From: Phycisphaerales bacterium
GTDB taxonomy: Bacteria > Planctomycetota > Phycisphaerae > UBA1845
Length of the DNA stretch: 18,706 bases
NCBI GenBank assembly: GCA_020639095.1
Contig: JACKHH010000037.1
Span: forward strand, 1-18,706
Direction of reading: 5' to 3'
Shown: positions 7,099 to 13,893 of the stretch, in pieces
How the letters are laid out: every line of letters begins with the position of its first letter
How positions within the stretch are numbered: the stretch's first letter is position 1
Notes under the pieces: model-generated
Databases searched by the model: none
What the model was told of the DNA's origin: nothing
What the model saw: the letters and a program-made list of their open reading frames with translations, nothing else
Translations under genes and position numbers: made by a program

Positions 7099-7489
7099 GG
7101 CGTTATGCGGTAACTTTGGGAGGAGTTTGCCGCTGGGGTTGTATGAATGAGAGAGGTGCGGGTCGGGTCCGCCGGTTGGGGTTGTATTTTCCGGCGATTC
7201 AGACCGGGGAGAGAAGCCCAGGGAGAGGCGCAGAGGTCAAATCCATCGCTCTGCGAACCACGAACCCTCAGTTAACACCACCTCATACTTCACCTTGGCG
7301 GTTGTCTATCGCAGCCAATGTTGTGCATTGCAGCCACCGGAGTGTCGCGCAGTTTTGGGGCATTTCGGCTGCCATGCGAGTTGCCGGCCTGTTGTGCCGG
7401 TCGGGGAGGAGATCGCGGGTTCGCATCAGGACTGGTCGGGTCACGGATGCCGCTATCGCGAGCCGAGAGGAGAGAGCAGGAAGTTGCAA
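7099..7489 (+). other. Long leader or intergenic region before the activator gene
   Basis: About 390 bases without a convincing gene. A good ribosome-like sequence GGGAGGAG lies at 7118-7125, but the nearest ATG (7143) is 17 bases on. The frame from it (to 7523) is rich in Arg and Gly, has no motif and would overlap the activator start. No riboswitch or RNA family was recognised. The region may simply be an untranslated leader. Confidence 0.4.
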
Positions 7490-8962
7490 GTGTCCCAAGC
7501 GGCAGCCGATCGGTTGCTGCTGATCCATGCTGACGATGCGCGACGGGCTGGACTGACGCGTACGCTCGAAGCCTGCGGACACGCGGTGGTTTTCGCCGCG
7601 GATGCCGCTGAGGCTGTGCGCAATCTCCGTGCCAACGGGCCGTTCGCCACCGTACTGCTCGGCACATCTTCCGTTCGCGCGACCACCGCGTGGCGCGAGG
7701 CCTGCACCTGGACGGTCGGCGAGTTGGCGAAGCACTGCGGGCTTGCCCAGATCGTCCTGCTGGCGGAGGACAACCTCGACGCCCAACTTTCCTGTGACGT
7801 CCTGCGCAGTGGCGTATTCGGCTTCGTCGATGCCCGCAACGGCCACTGCGACAACGAAACCCTTGAACGACAACTGCGCGCCGCCCGCGAACGCTACCTG
7901 CGTCTGCGGACCGGTGTCGATTCGCTGCATTCCTTCGGGCCCGGCGAGCGCAACAGCATGGTCGGTCAAAGCCCGATCATGGCTGACCTGCTCGAACGGG
8001 CGGCACGAGCAGCCCGCGTCTCTGACGTGCCGGTGTTGATTTACGGCGAATCAGGCACGGGCAAGCAGTTGCTCGCGGAACTGATCCACCAGCTTGATCC
8101 CAAACGCGGCGGCAAGCGTTTCCTTTCGGTCAACTGCTCAGCCATCAGCGGCACGCTGGCGGAAAGTACGCTCTTCGGCCACGTTCGCGGCGCATACACC
8201 GGTGCGACGACCGCGCGCAAGGGCATCTTCCGAGCGGCTGAGGGCGGCACCGTGTTGCTCGACGAAATCGGTGACATGGACACAGCACTCCAGCCCAAGC
8301 TCCTGCGCGTGTTGCAGGAGGGCGTGGTCATGCCGCTCGGTGCCGATGTTGAGGTGCCCAGCGATGTGCGCGTGCTGGCTGCCACGAATCGGCGACTGGC
8401 TGCCCTGGTCGAGCAGGACCTCTTCCGCCTCGACCTGTATCAGCGTCTCGACGTGATCCGCCTTGAGATTCCGCCGCTGCGTGAACGTCGCGAGGATATC
8501 CCCGCGCTGGTGCAGTTCTTCGTGAAGAAGTACGCCGACTACTACGACGGCGAAATCGATACCGTCGATGCCAGCGTGATCGAGTTCTTTAACGGCGCAG
8601 CCCTCGCGGGCAACGTGCGTGAACTGGAGAACACCGTACGCCAGATGCTCGCATTCAAGACATCGGGTTCGCGCCTGGACATCAGCGACGTGCCCGCCAA
8701 TCTGCTCGCCAATGACAGTCGCAAGCCGACCAATCGGTCGGTGCTCACGGAACTGGCTGACGTCGCGTGCCAGCTCGTCGATCACGGCACGATGACGCTT
8801 CCGGAGCTGGTCAGCGAGTGCGAGAAGCTCGTGCTGCACAAGTCGATGATGCGTTCCAACCTGAATAGCTCCGATCTTGCGAAGCGACTCGGCCTGAGTC
8901 GGCGCACACTCTACAACAAGATCCGCAAGTACCGTCTCGGCGAACCGCGCCAGACGCTGTGA
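7490..8962 (+). CDS. Sigma-54-dependent activator (NtrC type) with a degenerate receiver domain
   Basis: The start is taken as GTG 7490 (490 residues) because CAGGAAG at 7477-7483 lies 6 bases upstream; TTG 7484 is an alternative. Residues about 7-130 have the size and strand pattern of a receiver domain, but the usual phosphate-accepting Asp is Gly58 (ATVLLGTS), the Thr/Ser on strand 4 is Ala92 and the Lys on strand 5 is replaced by Asp114. It is therefore probably not controlled by phosphorylation. The AAA+ domain is complete: Walker A GESGTGK (186-192), GAYTGA (234-239, a variant of the sigma-54 contact motif GAFTGA), Walker B TVLLDE (254-259), and RLDLYQRLDVIRLEIPPLRERREDI. The C-terminus carries a Fis-type helix-turn-helix (about 460-483, DLAKRLGLSRRTLYNKIRKY). 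It should activate sigma-54 RNA polymerase by ATP hydrolysis from a remote site. A candidate sigma-54 promoter lies about 400 bases downstream. No sensor kinase is nearby. Confidence 0.9.
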   Translation: MSQAAADRLLLIHADDARRAGLTRTLEACGHAVVFAADAAEAVRNLRANGPFATVLLGTSSVRATTAWREACTWTVGELAKHCGLAQIVLLAEDNLDAQLSCDVLRSGVFGFVDARNGHCDNETLERQLRAARERYLRLRTGVDSLHSFGPGERNSMVGQSPIMADLLERAARAARVSDVPVLIYGESGTGKQLLAELIHQLDPKRGGKRFLSVNCSAISGTLAESTLFGHVRGAYTGATTARKGIFRAAEGGTVLLDEIGDMDTALQPKLLRVLQEGVVMPLGADVEVPSDVRVLAATNRRLAALVEQDLFRLDLYQRLDVIRLEIPPLRERREDIPALVQFFVKKYADYYDGEIDTVDASVIEFFNGAALAGNVRELENTVRQMLAFKTSGSRLDISDVPANLLANDSRKPTNRSVLTELADVACQLVDHGTMTLPELVSECEKLVLHKSMMRSNLNSSDLAKRLGLSRRTLYNKIRKYRLGEPRQTL

Positions 8963-9357
8963 CCCGTGCGACCCGCACGATTCTTTCGCGATTCAATCCA
9001 ACGCCATGCTTGTTCATGCGATTGCACGCGCGCACCGGTCGTTGCGCGCCGCGCAATCGCGTGCACGAACGTTCGCAGGTGTGCCGAATGGTGCACACGT
9101 GTTGATAAATACAGCCAAAGTGTGATGCGTGTCGCGAAATCGCGCGTGGCGCGGTGAATATCGCGGTTCCGCGCGTCGCGTGCAGTGATCGCCCCAGATG
9201 GCAAGGTATAACTCACACTTAGCGCGTTCTTGCTGTGCAGTTTGCTGCGCAATCACTACCCTGTTCGAACTTTCGCTTCGTTGCAATTGGAGGCCAAGAC
9301 TCGCGGATTCGGATTCACTGGGCGGCTTTTTCAAGAAATCGAAGGCTTTCTCAGACT
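8963..9357. other. Palindrome-rich intergenic region between the activator and its likely target
   Basis: Nothing in this 395-base stretch looks coding. It contains several short inverted repeats, the clearest being TTGCGCGCCGCGCAA (9042-9056), GCGATTGC at 9018-9025 with GCAATCGC at 9053-9060, and the palindrome CGAACGTTCG near 9067-9076. No intrinsic terminator with a T-run was found after the activator gene. Confidence 0.45.
9018..9060. promoter_or_regulatory. Nested inverted repeats, candidate activator-binding site
   Basis: GCGATTGC (9018-9025) and GCAATCGC (9053-9060) are perfect inverted arms 27 bases apart. The right part also holds a perfect 15-base palindrome, TTGCGCG-C-CGCGCAA (9042-9056). 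A Fis-type dimer could bind such a site as an enhancer, but it lies about 300 bases before the sigma-54 promoter, farther than usual. The link is inferred. Confidence 0.35.
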
Positions 9358-9374
9358 TTGGCACGCGGTGTGCT
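9358..9374 (+). promoter_or_regulatory. Sigma-54 (-24/-12) promoter
   Basis: TTGGCACG, then CGGT, then GTGCT. This matches the consensus TGGCACG-N4-TTGCW at all positions but one: the invariant GG (9360-9361) and GC (9372-9373) are 12 bases apart as required. Transcription would start near 9385, about 39 bases before the ATG of the next gene. The strong match and the neighbouring sigma-54 activator support each other. Confidence 0.7.
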
Positions 9375-9423
9375 CTAGGTACGGCGGGTTGAAGCAAGAG
9401 TCTTTAACGGGGAAGCCGTCCAA

Positions 9424-9792
9424 ATGCGGGATAGTGGTCCATCTTCATCAGCATCAGCGTCCAGCCAAGCATCGTTCCTGGTCGCAGAGGTGCTTTGTCC
9501 CGACGTGGAAGAGGTGCTTCGCAGCTTCGGACCCAATGTCCGCATCCGCGGGCGCATCCTCTACTACAGCGATGGCGATGATCGCGAGAACCGTTTCGCG
9601 ATCATGGAAGTTGAAGGCGTGCATACACCGCTCATCGTCCCGGTGGACTGCCTGCGATACGAAGGCGAGCAAACCGGCGTAGGCCAGATTGAGGTTACAG
9701 AAACCCCGTCGCGCCCGATGCGACTGACTCAGTCGCAACCGGTTGCGCGACACAGCGTGGGCTCGATGCCCGGGCTGCTGAAAAACGAATAG
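9424..9792 (+). CDS. Hypothetical 122-residue protein under a probable sigma-54 promoter
   Basis: The start is ATG 9424 with GGGGAAG at 9409-9415, 8 bases upstream. The first 17 residues are Ser/Ala-rich and the last 30 look disordered. The core (about 18-80) is predicted to be mixed helix and strand: VAEVLCPDVEEVLRSFG, then VRIRGRILYYSDG, then FAIMEVEG, then TPLIVPVDCLRYE, as in a small beta-barrel. There is no signal peptide or membrane span, so it is probably cytoplasmic. I do not recognise the family; the beta-rich core is faintly reminiscent of PilZ-like or SH3-like folds, but the PilZ signature residues are not seen. It forms a single-gene unit between a -24/-12 promoter and a strong terminator, which suggests it is a direct target of the upstream activator. 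Confidence 0.65.
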   Translation: MRDSGPSSSASASSQASFLVAEVLCPDVEEVLRSFGPNVRIRGRILYYSDGDDRENRFAIMEVEGVHTPLIVPVDCLRYEGEQTGVGQIEVTETPSRPMRLTQSQPVARHSVGSMPGLLKNE

Positions 9793-9813
9793 GCCGTAAA
9801 ACACGAATGACCC

Positions 9814-9837
9814 GGTGGCACGTCAGCGTGCGGGACC
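9814..9837. repeat. Small REP-like hairpin
   Basis: GCACG (9818-9822), loop TCAG, CGTGC (9827-9831), with GGT (9814-9816) and ACC (9835-9837) able to close an outer stem. It lies just after the stop of the 122-residue gene. It is short and has no T-run. Confidence 0.3.
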
Positions 9838-9868
9838 ATCGGATAATCATGGCGCTCTCTCTCTCCCT

Positions 9869-9918
9869 CCCAGGCCTGGGGTGCTCACCTGAGCATCCCT
9901 CGCCTGGGAACTTTTTTT
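9869..9918 (+). terminator. Strong intrinsic terminator
   Basis: CCCAGGC (9869-9875) pairs with GCCTGGG (9902-9908). Within the arm, TGCTCA (9882-9887) pairs with TGAGCA (9890-9895) with extra G-C pairs next to it. The stem is followed by AAC and seven T (9912-9918). It ends transcription of the 122-residue gene and insulates the regulator gene downstream. Confidence 0.85.
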
Positions 9919-10028
9919 GCGCCGATGCCAGCAATTCGAATACTTCCCCTTCTTCACTCCACTGCTCGAGAGCAGTGGCACGCGCCACGTTTCCTCCGCC
10001 AGTCTTGGTCAGTCGTGCTGGAATTCAA

Positions 10029-10057
10029 TTGCTTCCGAGCTATTTGTGATGTACAAT
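10029..10057 (+). promoter_or_regulatory. Promoter of the GbsR-type regulator gene
   Basis: TTGCTT (10029-10034), a 17-base spacer and TACAAT (10052-10057, five of six matches). Transcription would begin near 10064, inside the adjacent inverted repeat, leaving a leader of about 34 bases. Confidence 0.55.
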
Positions 10058-10058
10058 T

Positions 10059-10078
10059 GTTTCAGATATTAATGAAAC
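10059..10078. promoter_or_regulatory. Candidate operator (GTTTCA-N8-TGAAAC)
   Basis: A 20-base inverted repeat with perfect 6-base arms, GTTTCA (10059-10064) and TGAAAC (10073-10078). It overlaps the predicted transcription start and lies just before the ribosome site. Its size and AT-rich centre suit a winged-helix dimer, so autorepression by the GbsR-type protein encoded next is likely. Confidence 0.5.
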
Positions 10079-10097
10079 CACCCTGCGAGGATTCGCG

Positions 10098-10664
10098 ATG
10101 GCTGAGGACGCACTGACTCGGACTCGGAACCTTTTCATCAGACGCTGGGGCGAGATGGGCGCGACCTGGGGCATCAGCCGGACCATGGCTGAAATCCACG
10201 CCCTGCTCTTCCTCACCGGCGAACCCTTCTGCACCGACGACATCATGGAGCAGCTTCAGGTGTCACGCGGCAACGCGAGCATGAACCTGCGCCACCTCGT
10301 GAACTGGGGCCTGATTCGCCGGACGCACCTGCGCGGTGATCGCAAGGAGTACTTCATCAGCGACCTCGACGCGTGGCAGATGTTCGAGACCATCACGCGC
10401 GAACGCCGTCGCCGGGAAGTCGAGCCGATCATCGAAACCATCGATCGCTGCCGCAAAGACCTGGCTACCGAGATGGACGGCCTGGATGCCGACAAGCAGA
10501 CTGAAGCCAAACGCTACGACGAAAAACTCGAAGACATGATCGAGTTCATCCACGCGGTGAACGCGCTGCTCGATACCGTGCTGTCGTCAGGTGGCGGGAA
10601 GATTCGCAAATTGACCGGGGCGCTGATGCGCTTCGCCGCCGGGGTGCGACAAACGGGTTCCTGA
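10098..10664 (+). CDS. GbsR/MarR-family transcriptional regulator
   Basis: The 188-residue protein starts at ATG 10098 with GAGGA (10087-10091) 6 bases upstream. The N-terminal half matches GbsR-type winged-helix regulators closely: RRWGEMGATWGISRTMAEIH, LLFLTGEPFCTDDIMEQL, the recognition helix VSRGNASMNLRHLVNWGLI and the wing RTHLRGDRKEYFI. Residues about 90-150 form a long charged helix with heptad character, fitting a dimerisation coiled coil. In known members (GbsR, OpcR, OpuAR) the family senses choline or related compounds and controls osmolyte uptake. No osmolyte gene is visible here, so the effector and targets are unknown. The likely operator in its own leader suggests autoregulation. 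It is convergent with the peroxiredoxin gene. Confidence 0.88.
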   Translation: MAEDALTRTRNLFIRRWGEMGATWGISRTMAEIHALLFLTGEPFCTDDIMEQLQVSRGNASMNLRHLVNWGLIRRTHLRGDRKEYFISDLDAWQMFETITRERRRREVEPIIETIDRCRKDLATEMDGLDADKQTEAKRYDEKLEDMIEFIHAVNALLDTVLSSGGGKIRKLTGALMRFAAGVRQTGS

Positions 10665-10681
10665 ACTCAGTCGTTGAACCC

Positions 10682-10706
10682 CACTGACAAGCAGAGCTTG
10701 TCAGTG
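10682..10706. repeat. Perfect 11-base-pair hairpin (REP-like)
   Basis: CACTGACAAGC (10682-10692), loop AGA, GCTTGTCAGTG (10696-10706). It stands 17 bases after the stop of the regulator gene with no T-run. The stem is perfect and the flanks are CC on both sides, which suggests a mobile or repeated intergenic palindrome rather than a terminator. Confidence 0.55.
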
Positions 10707-10734
10707 CCACCCCCTGTTTGGAATTGCGCATAAG

Positions 10735-10770
10735 AACGGGCGCCGCGATCATCCGATCGCAGCGCCCGTT
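10735..10770. terminator. Bidirectional terminator between the regulator and peroxiredoxin genes
   Basis: AACGGGCGC (10735-10743) pairs with GCGCCCGTT (10762-10770), and an inner GCGATC/GATCGC stem extends it. On the plus strand it is followed by TTGTTCTCTT. On the minus strand it is followed by CTTA, a weaker tract. It lies 28 bases beyond the end of the peroxiredoxin gene. Confidence 0.7.
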
Positions 10771-10798
10771 TTGTTCTCTTATCTTTTCGCCGGAACGC

Positions 10799-11437
10799 TT
10801 ATGCGTTCGCCTTGGCGAAGTATTCCTTCGAGCCGACCGGGTCGGCCTTCATCGTGGCTTCGCCCGGCGACCAACCCGCGGGGCACACTTCGCCGTGCTG
10901 CGCAACGTACTGGTACGCCTGAATCAGGCGCAGCGTTTCGTCGACACTGCGACCGACAGCCAGGTTATTCACCGTGTACGTCTGGAGAATACCCTTGTCG
11001 TCAATGATGAAGATCCCGCGCGCCGCCACGCCGCCATCGAGCAGCACGCCGTAGTTCCACGCGATCTCCTTCTTGATGTCGCTGAGCAGCGGATACTTGA
11101 TCTGCCCCAATCCGCCCTCTTTGCGCGGCGTGTTCGACCACGCGAGGTGCGAGAAGTGGCTGTCGACGGAGCAGCCAATAACCTTCGCGTTGATCTTGTC
11201 GAAATCGCCGACGCGCTCGCTGAACGCGATGATCTCAGTCGGGCAGACGAAGGTGAAGTCGAGCGGGTAGAAGAACAGCACCGTGTAGTGACCCGTGGTC
11301 TTCTTGTCGCCGATGGAGAGCGCGCCATCCTCGTACGACAGGTTCTTGAATTCCGAACCGACGAGCGCCATTCCGGAAAACGCGGGCGCCGGCTGGCCTA
11401 CCTGAATCATGTTGAATTCCTGTTCAAACTCTTCCAT
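10799..11437 (-). CDS. 2-Cys peroxiredoxin (AhpC/Prx1 type)
   Basis: The chosen start is ATG 11437 (212 residues), which has GAGGAG 9 bases upstream. ATG 11410 with AGGAA is a possible shorter start, and the frame extends to a TTG at 11458. The peroxidatic cysteine is C65 in FYPLDFTFVCPTEI, and the resolving cysteine is C185 in GEVCPAGW, so this is a typical 2-Cys enzyme that works as a dimer or decamer. It reduces hydrogen peroxide, organic peroxides and peroxynitrite in the cytoplasm, using thioredoxin or AhpF-like reductants not encoded here. It carries both a GGLG segment (109-112 region) and a C-terminal YF (206-207), the pair of features linked to sensitivity to over-oxidation. A TATAAT box lies upstream, separating it from hemL. 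Confidence 0.93.
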   Translation of the reverse strand: MEEFEQEFNMIQVGQPAPAFSGMALVGSEFKNLSYEDGALSIGDKKTTGHYTVLFFYPLDFTFVCPTEIIAFSERVGDFDKINAKVIGCSVDSHFSHLAWSNTPRKEGGLGQIKYPLLSDIKKEIAWNYGVLLDGGVAARGIFIIDDKGILQTYTVNNLAVGRSVDETLRLIQAYQYVAQHGEVCPAGWSPGEATMKADPVGSKEYFAKANA

Positions 11438-11502
11438 GGGTTGTGACTCCTCGTGCAAAAAACAGCTTGTTTCGGTTGGTCCAAAGAATCGAATTTGCGG
11501 CG

Positions 11503-11508
11503 ATTATA
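11503..11508 (-). promoter_or_regulatory. Perfect -10 box (TATAAT) upstream of the peroxiredoxin gene
   Basis: TATAAT on the minus strand (11508-11503), with a predicted start near 11496 and a leader of about 59 bases. The -35 region is GC-rich with no good match, so an activator may be needed. No OxyR or Fur site was recognised. Confidence 0.45.
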
Positions 11509-11587
11509 GGGGAACGTCGCCCGCCCGACGAGGGGACCGCGATAGGCATGTGTTATGGCGCGGATAGCCTCACGGAATGCCTGTCCG

Positions 11588-11605
11588 CGCGGGTTGATGC
11601 CCGCG
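11588..11605. repeat. Short hairpin after hemL
   Basis: CGCGGG (11588-11593), loop TTGATG, CCCGCG (11600-11605). It lies 18 bases past the hemL stop. It lacks a T-run, so a role as operon terminator or transcript end stabiliser is only possible. Confidence 0.35.
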
Positions 11606-11623
11606 ACACTGGTCTCGCCTGGG

Positions 11624-12889
11624 TCACAGTGATCGAACCGCCGCCGAAACGGTCTCTGCGATCGCCGTGTCATCGTGGGCCAGTGAGACGAACCAGGCTT
11701 CGTATCCGCTGGGCGGCAGGTGGACGCCGTGCTCCAGCATGGCATTGAAAAACGCGGCAAAACGCGGGTGGTTCGCAGCCTTCGCGTCGTCGTAGCTTTG
11801 CACCGGAGCGTCCGCGAAGAACACCGAAAGCATCGACCCGACACGCTGAATAGCCGCGGGCACCTTAGCCCTTGCGAGTGCATCGCGGAGTCCGGATTCA
11901 AGTGTGGCTGCGGTCTGCTCCAACGTGCGGTAGGCGTCGTCGTCCAAGGCGTTGAGCGTCGCGAGCCCGGCAGCCATCGCGAGCGGATTGCCCGAGAGTG
12001 TACCGGCTTGGTATACCGGGCCCGCAGGTGCGATCTGCTGCATCAGCCTCGCCGGTCCACCGTAGGCACCGACGGGCAACCCGCCGCCAATGATTTTCCC
12101 AAGGACGGTGAGATCGGGCGTCACGTTGTAGAGCGCTTGCGCCCCGCCGCGATGCACGCGGAAGCCCGTCATCACCTCGTCGAAGATGAGCAGCGCGCCG
12201 TTCTCTTGCGTCAGGTCGCGCAGGCCTTGCAGGAAACCATCGGCTGGTGGAACCACACCCATGTTGCCCGCGACCGGTTCGACGATGACCGCGGCGATTT
12301 CGTCCGTGTGCGCGGCAAAGAGGTCAGCCACTTGATCGAGATCGTTGTAGCGTGCGCTGAGCGTGTCGCGCGCGCTGCCCGCCGTCACACCCGGCGAATC
12401 GGGCGTACCCAGCGTGCTCGCGCCGGAACCCGCTTGTACCAGCAGATAATCCGCGTGCCCATGATAGCAGCCGGCGAACTTGATGATGCGTTCGCGTTTG
12501 GTGGCGGCGCGGGCGAGGCGAATGGCGCTCATCACTGCTTCCGTGCCCGAGTTCACCATGCGCACTTGCTCGATCGACGGGACGCGTTCGACGATGGCCT
12601 GCGCAAGTTGCGTCTCGCGTTGCGTCGGCGCGCCGAAACACGTGCCGTCGCGCAGGGCGCGTTCGACGGCTTCAATGATCGCGGGATGGCTGTGGCCCAA
12701 AATCAGTGGACCGTAACCGCAGATGTAATCGATGTACGCGTTGCCATCGGCGTCGTACATGTGACAGCCCGTGGCACGCGTGATGAAGCGCGGTGCGCCA
12801 CCGACGGCGCGGAACGCGCGTACCGGTGAATTCACCCCGCCGGGAATGAAACGGGCAGCTTCCGCATGGAGTTCCTCGCTGCGCGACAT
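11624..12889 (-). CDS. hemL: Glutamate-1-semialdehyde 2,1-aminomutase
   Basis: The 421-residue enzyme starts at ATG 12889, 23 bases after the hemB stop. A TTG at 12916 in the same frame is rejected because family members begin with residues like MSRSEELHAEAARFIPGGVNSPVRAF. It converts glutamate-1-semialdehyde to 5-aminolevulinate with pyridoxal phosphate, the second step of the C5 pathway, in the cytoplasm. Visible landmarks: NSGTEAVMSAIRLARA (113-128), FAGCYHGHAD (138-147), the cofactor Asp in LIFDEVMTGFR (234-244), and the Schiff-base lysine K265 in TVLGKIIGGGLPVGAYGG. Length is normal for the family. It is the last gene of the tetrapyrrole operon and supplies the substrate for HemB. The ribosome site is weak. 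Confidence 0.95.
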   Translation of the reverse strand: MSRSEELHAEAARFIPGGVNSPVRAFRAVGGAPRFITRATGCHMYDADGNAYIDYICGYGPLILGHSHPAIIEAVERALRDGTCFGAPTQRETQLAQAIVERVPSIEQVRMVNSGTEAVMSAIRLARAATKRERIIKFAGCYHGHADYLLVQAGSGASTLGTPDSPGVTAGSARDTLSARYNDLDQVADLFAAHTDEIAAVIVEPVAGNMGVVPPADGFLQGLRDLTQENGALLIFDEVMTGFRVHRGGAQALYNVTPDLTVLGKIIGGGLPVGAYGGPARLMQQIAPAGPVYQAGTLSGNPLAMAAGLATLNALDDDAYRTLEQTAATLESGLRDALARAKVPAAIQRVGSMLSVFFADAPVQSYDDAKAANHPRFAAFFNAMLEHGVHLPPSGYEAWFVSLAHDDTAIAETVSAAVRSL

Positions 12890-12912
12890 GCGGGCATTAT
12901 GGCTGCGCGGAT

Positions 12913-13893
12913 TCAAGACGCCAGCCAGTTCGCGACGCGGTCCGCGTAGTACGTGATGATCAGGTCCGCGCCGGCACGCTTGATCGCAGTGAGCGATTCA
13001 AGCGCGACGAGGCGTTCATCGAGCAGACCTTCCCGCCCCGCCGTCGCGATCATGCTGTATTCACCGCTCACCTGGTAGGCTGCGAGCGGGTGGTCCGGAT
13101 GCTGCTGCTTCACGTGGTGAATGATGTCGAGGTAAGCGAGCGCGGGTTTGACCATGAGTGCGTCCGCACCCTCAGCCACATCGGTCGACGCTTCCGCGAG
13201 CGCTTCGCGGGCATTGGCGGGGTCCATCTGATACGCGCGGCGATCGCCGAACTGCGGGGCGCAGTCAGCCGCATCGCGAAACGGACCGTACAACGACGAC
13301 GCGAACTTCACCGCATACGAGAGGATACCCGTTTCGTAGTGACCGGCATCGTCGAGCGCGGCGCGGATGGCTGCGACCTGACCGTCCATCATGGCGCTGG
13401 GGGCGACGAGGTCCGCACCGGCATGCGCGTGCGCGACCGCCATCTCCGCAAGGATGCTCAGCGTGGCGTCGTTGTCGACCGATTCATCCGCGATGACACC
13501 ACAGTGGCCGTGGTCGGTGTAGCTGCACACGCAGACGTCGGTGATGATCACGAGGTCTTCGCGCGCTTCGCGGCAGCGGCGAACAGCCTGCGCGGTGATT
13601 CCGCTCACGTCGGTGGCTGCCGAGGCGCGGGCGTCCTTCTTCTTGGGAATACCAAAGAGCAGCACGGCTTGGATGCCGGCGGCAGTCAGGCGTTCGATCT
13701 CGCCCGCGAGTTGATCGAGGTGATACCGCTGCACGCCGGGCAATGATGCAATCGGGCCAGCCGATTGCGGGTCTTCGACGACGAAGACCGGCTGAATGAG
13801 TTCGCGCGGTGACAGCACAGTTTCGCGGACGAGGCTGCGTAGTGCCGGTGTGCGGCGCAGGCGACGAAGGCGGCGCTGGGGGTAACGGCTCAT
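12913..13893 (-). CDS. hemB: Delta-aminolevulinic acid dehydratase (porphobilinogen synthase)
   Basis: The 326-residue enzyme starts at ATG 13893, overlapping the stop of the CobA-HemD gene by 4 bases (ATGA). The open frame extends further upstream, but that part is antisense-like Arg-rich sequence inside the previous gene. It condenses two 5-aminolevulinate molecules to porphobilinogen in the cytoplasm. The zinc site is intact: C121, C123 and C131 in DVCVCSYTDHGHCG, so it is the zinc-dependent type. The catalytic lysines are K196 (SYAVKFASSLYGPFRDA) and K249 (ALMVKPALAYLD). Length and N-terminus (RLRRTPALRSLVRET) are typical. Confidence 0.96.
   Translation of the reverse strand: MSRYPQRRLRRLRRTPALRSLVRETVLSPRELIQPVFVVEDPQSAGPIASLPGVQRYHLDQLAGEIERLTAAGIQAVLLFGIPKKKDARASAATDVSGITAQAVRRCREAREDLVIITDVCVCSYTDHGHCGVIADESVDNDATLSILAEMAVAHAHAGADLVAPSAMMDGQVAAIRAALDDAGHYETGILSYAVKFASSLYGPFRDAADCAPQFGDRRAYQMDPANAREALAEASTDVAEGADALMVKPALAYLDIIHHVKQQHPDHPLAAYQVSGEYSMIATAGREGLLDERLVALESLTAIKRAGADLIITYYADRVANWLAS

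Noticed and set aside
7116..7523. A 135-codon frame after GGGAGGAG in the activator leader
   Set aside because: The start is a poor TTG or an ATG 17 bases from the ribosome-like site, the product is Arg/Gly-rich without motifs, and it overlaps the activator start.
11720..12829. A 369-codon plus-strand frame
   Set aside because: It is the mirror of hemL, which has all family landmarks including the PLP lysine.
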